Assembly (NCBI GenBank): GCA_021789355.1 | Contig: JAJYJR010000317.1 | Coordinates: 1 to 6,946, forward strand | DNA length: 6,946 nt | Source: Chloroflexota bacterium | Lineage (GTDB): Bacteria; Chloroflexota; Limnocylindria; Limnocylindrales; CSP1-4 | Reading direction: 5' to 3' | Shown: piece by piece, positions 6,856 to 6,946 of the stretch | Numbering within the stretch: the stretch's first letter is position 1 | How the letters are laid out: every line of letters starts with the position of its first letter | The notes under the pieces: generated by a model | What the model was told of the DNA's origin: nothing | Databases searched by the model: none | Seen by the model: the letters and a program-made list of their open reading frames with translations, nothing else | Program-made: the position numbers and the translations under genes

Positions 6856-6946
6856 TCAGCGTCCCAGCTGCCGCCGCCGGGTGCCGAGGTTCATGAGGGC
6901 GCCCGTGGCGGCGAGCGCCACGATGAGGGCCGAGCGGCCGAAGGAG
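6856..6946 (-). CDS. ftsW: FtsW/RodA (SEDS) family, C-terminal fragment (runs off right edge)
   Basis: The last 29 codons of a gene entering from the right read S-F-G-R-S-A-L-I-V-A-L-A-A-T-G-A-L-M-N-L followed by a basic tail (R-R-R-Q-L-G-R) and a TGA at 6858-6856. This fits the end of SEDS glycosyltransferases, where a serine-aromatic-glycine-x-serine motif opens the last membrane helix, the helix ends near an asparagine or serine, and a short charged cytoplasmic tail follows. Arg replaces the more usual second Gly (SYGGS). FtsW polymerises lipid II into septal glycan with its partner PBP. The fragment alone cannot separate FtsW from RodA or SpoVE. I favour FtsW because murG lies at the other end of the window on the same strand, and ftsW precedes murG in dcw clusters. 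Confidence 0.72.
   Translation of the reverse strand, partial: SFGRSALIVALAATGALMNLGTRRRQLGR

Overview
The window is very GC-rich and every gene I can support lies on the minus strand, so transcription reads from right to left. The gene content suggests an uncultured or poorly studied bacterium of the Gemmatimonadota, with Acidobacteriota as the main alternative. It has a PadR regulator next to an ADOP-type orphan permease, a GWxTD-domain TPR protein and a six-bladed-propeller type lipoprotein. These families are expanded together in those phyla. The assignment is inference from gene content, because there is no rRNA or other lineage marker here.

Reading in the direction of transcription: (1) the last 29 codons of a SEDS-family protein, most likely FtsW, enter at the right edge; (2) a 104-bp gap carries a short tandem repeat; (3) a 746-aa secreted TPR/GWxTD-domain protein; (4) an 87-bp gap with a weak promoter candidate and a stem that could cover the next ribosome binding site; (5) a 109-aa PadR-family regulator; (6) a 910-aa ADOP permease starting 2 bp after the padR stop codon; (7) a 384-aa lipoprotein starting 31 bp after the permease; (8) a 117-bp gap with a 13-bp interrupted stem-loop; (9) the first 18 codons of murG, leaving at the left edge.

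The most notable point is the context. ftsW and murG are normally neighbours in the division and cell wall (dcw) cluster. FtsW polymerises glycan from lipid II and MurG makes lipid II. Here about 6.8 kb holding four complete co-directional genes separates them. The padR-permease-lipoprotein part is tightly packed and probably one transcriptional unit. The GWxTD gene could be read with it or with ftsW. A plausible but untested reading is an envelope-associated module: a one-component sensor, a transporter-like membrane protein without its own ATPase, and two exported proteins, placed inside the peptidoglycan gene cluster and perhaps sharing its transcription.

No tRNA, rRNA, CRISPR array, insertion sequence or integration site was seen. 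No gap exceeds 120 bp. The many long open frames on the plus strand and in other minus frames are by-products of the high GC content.
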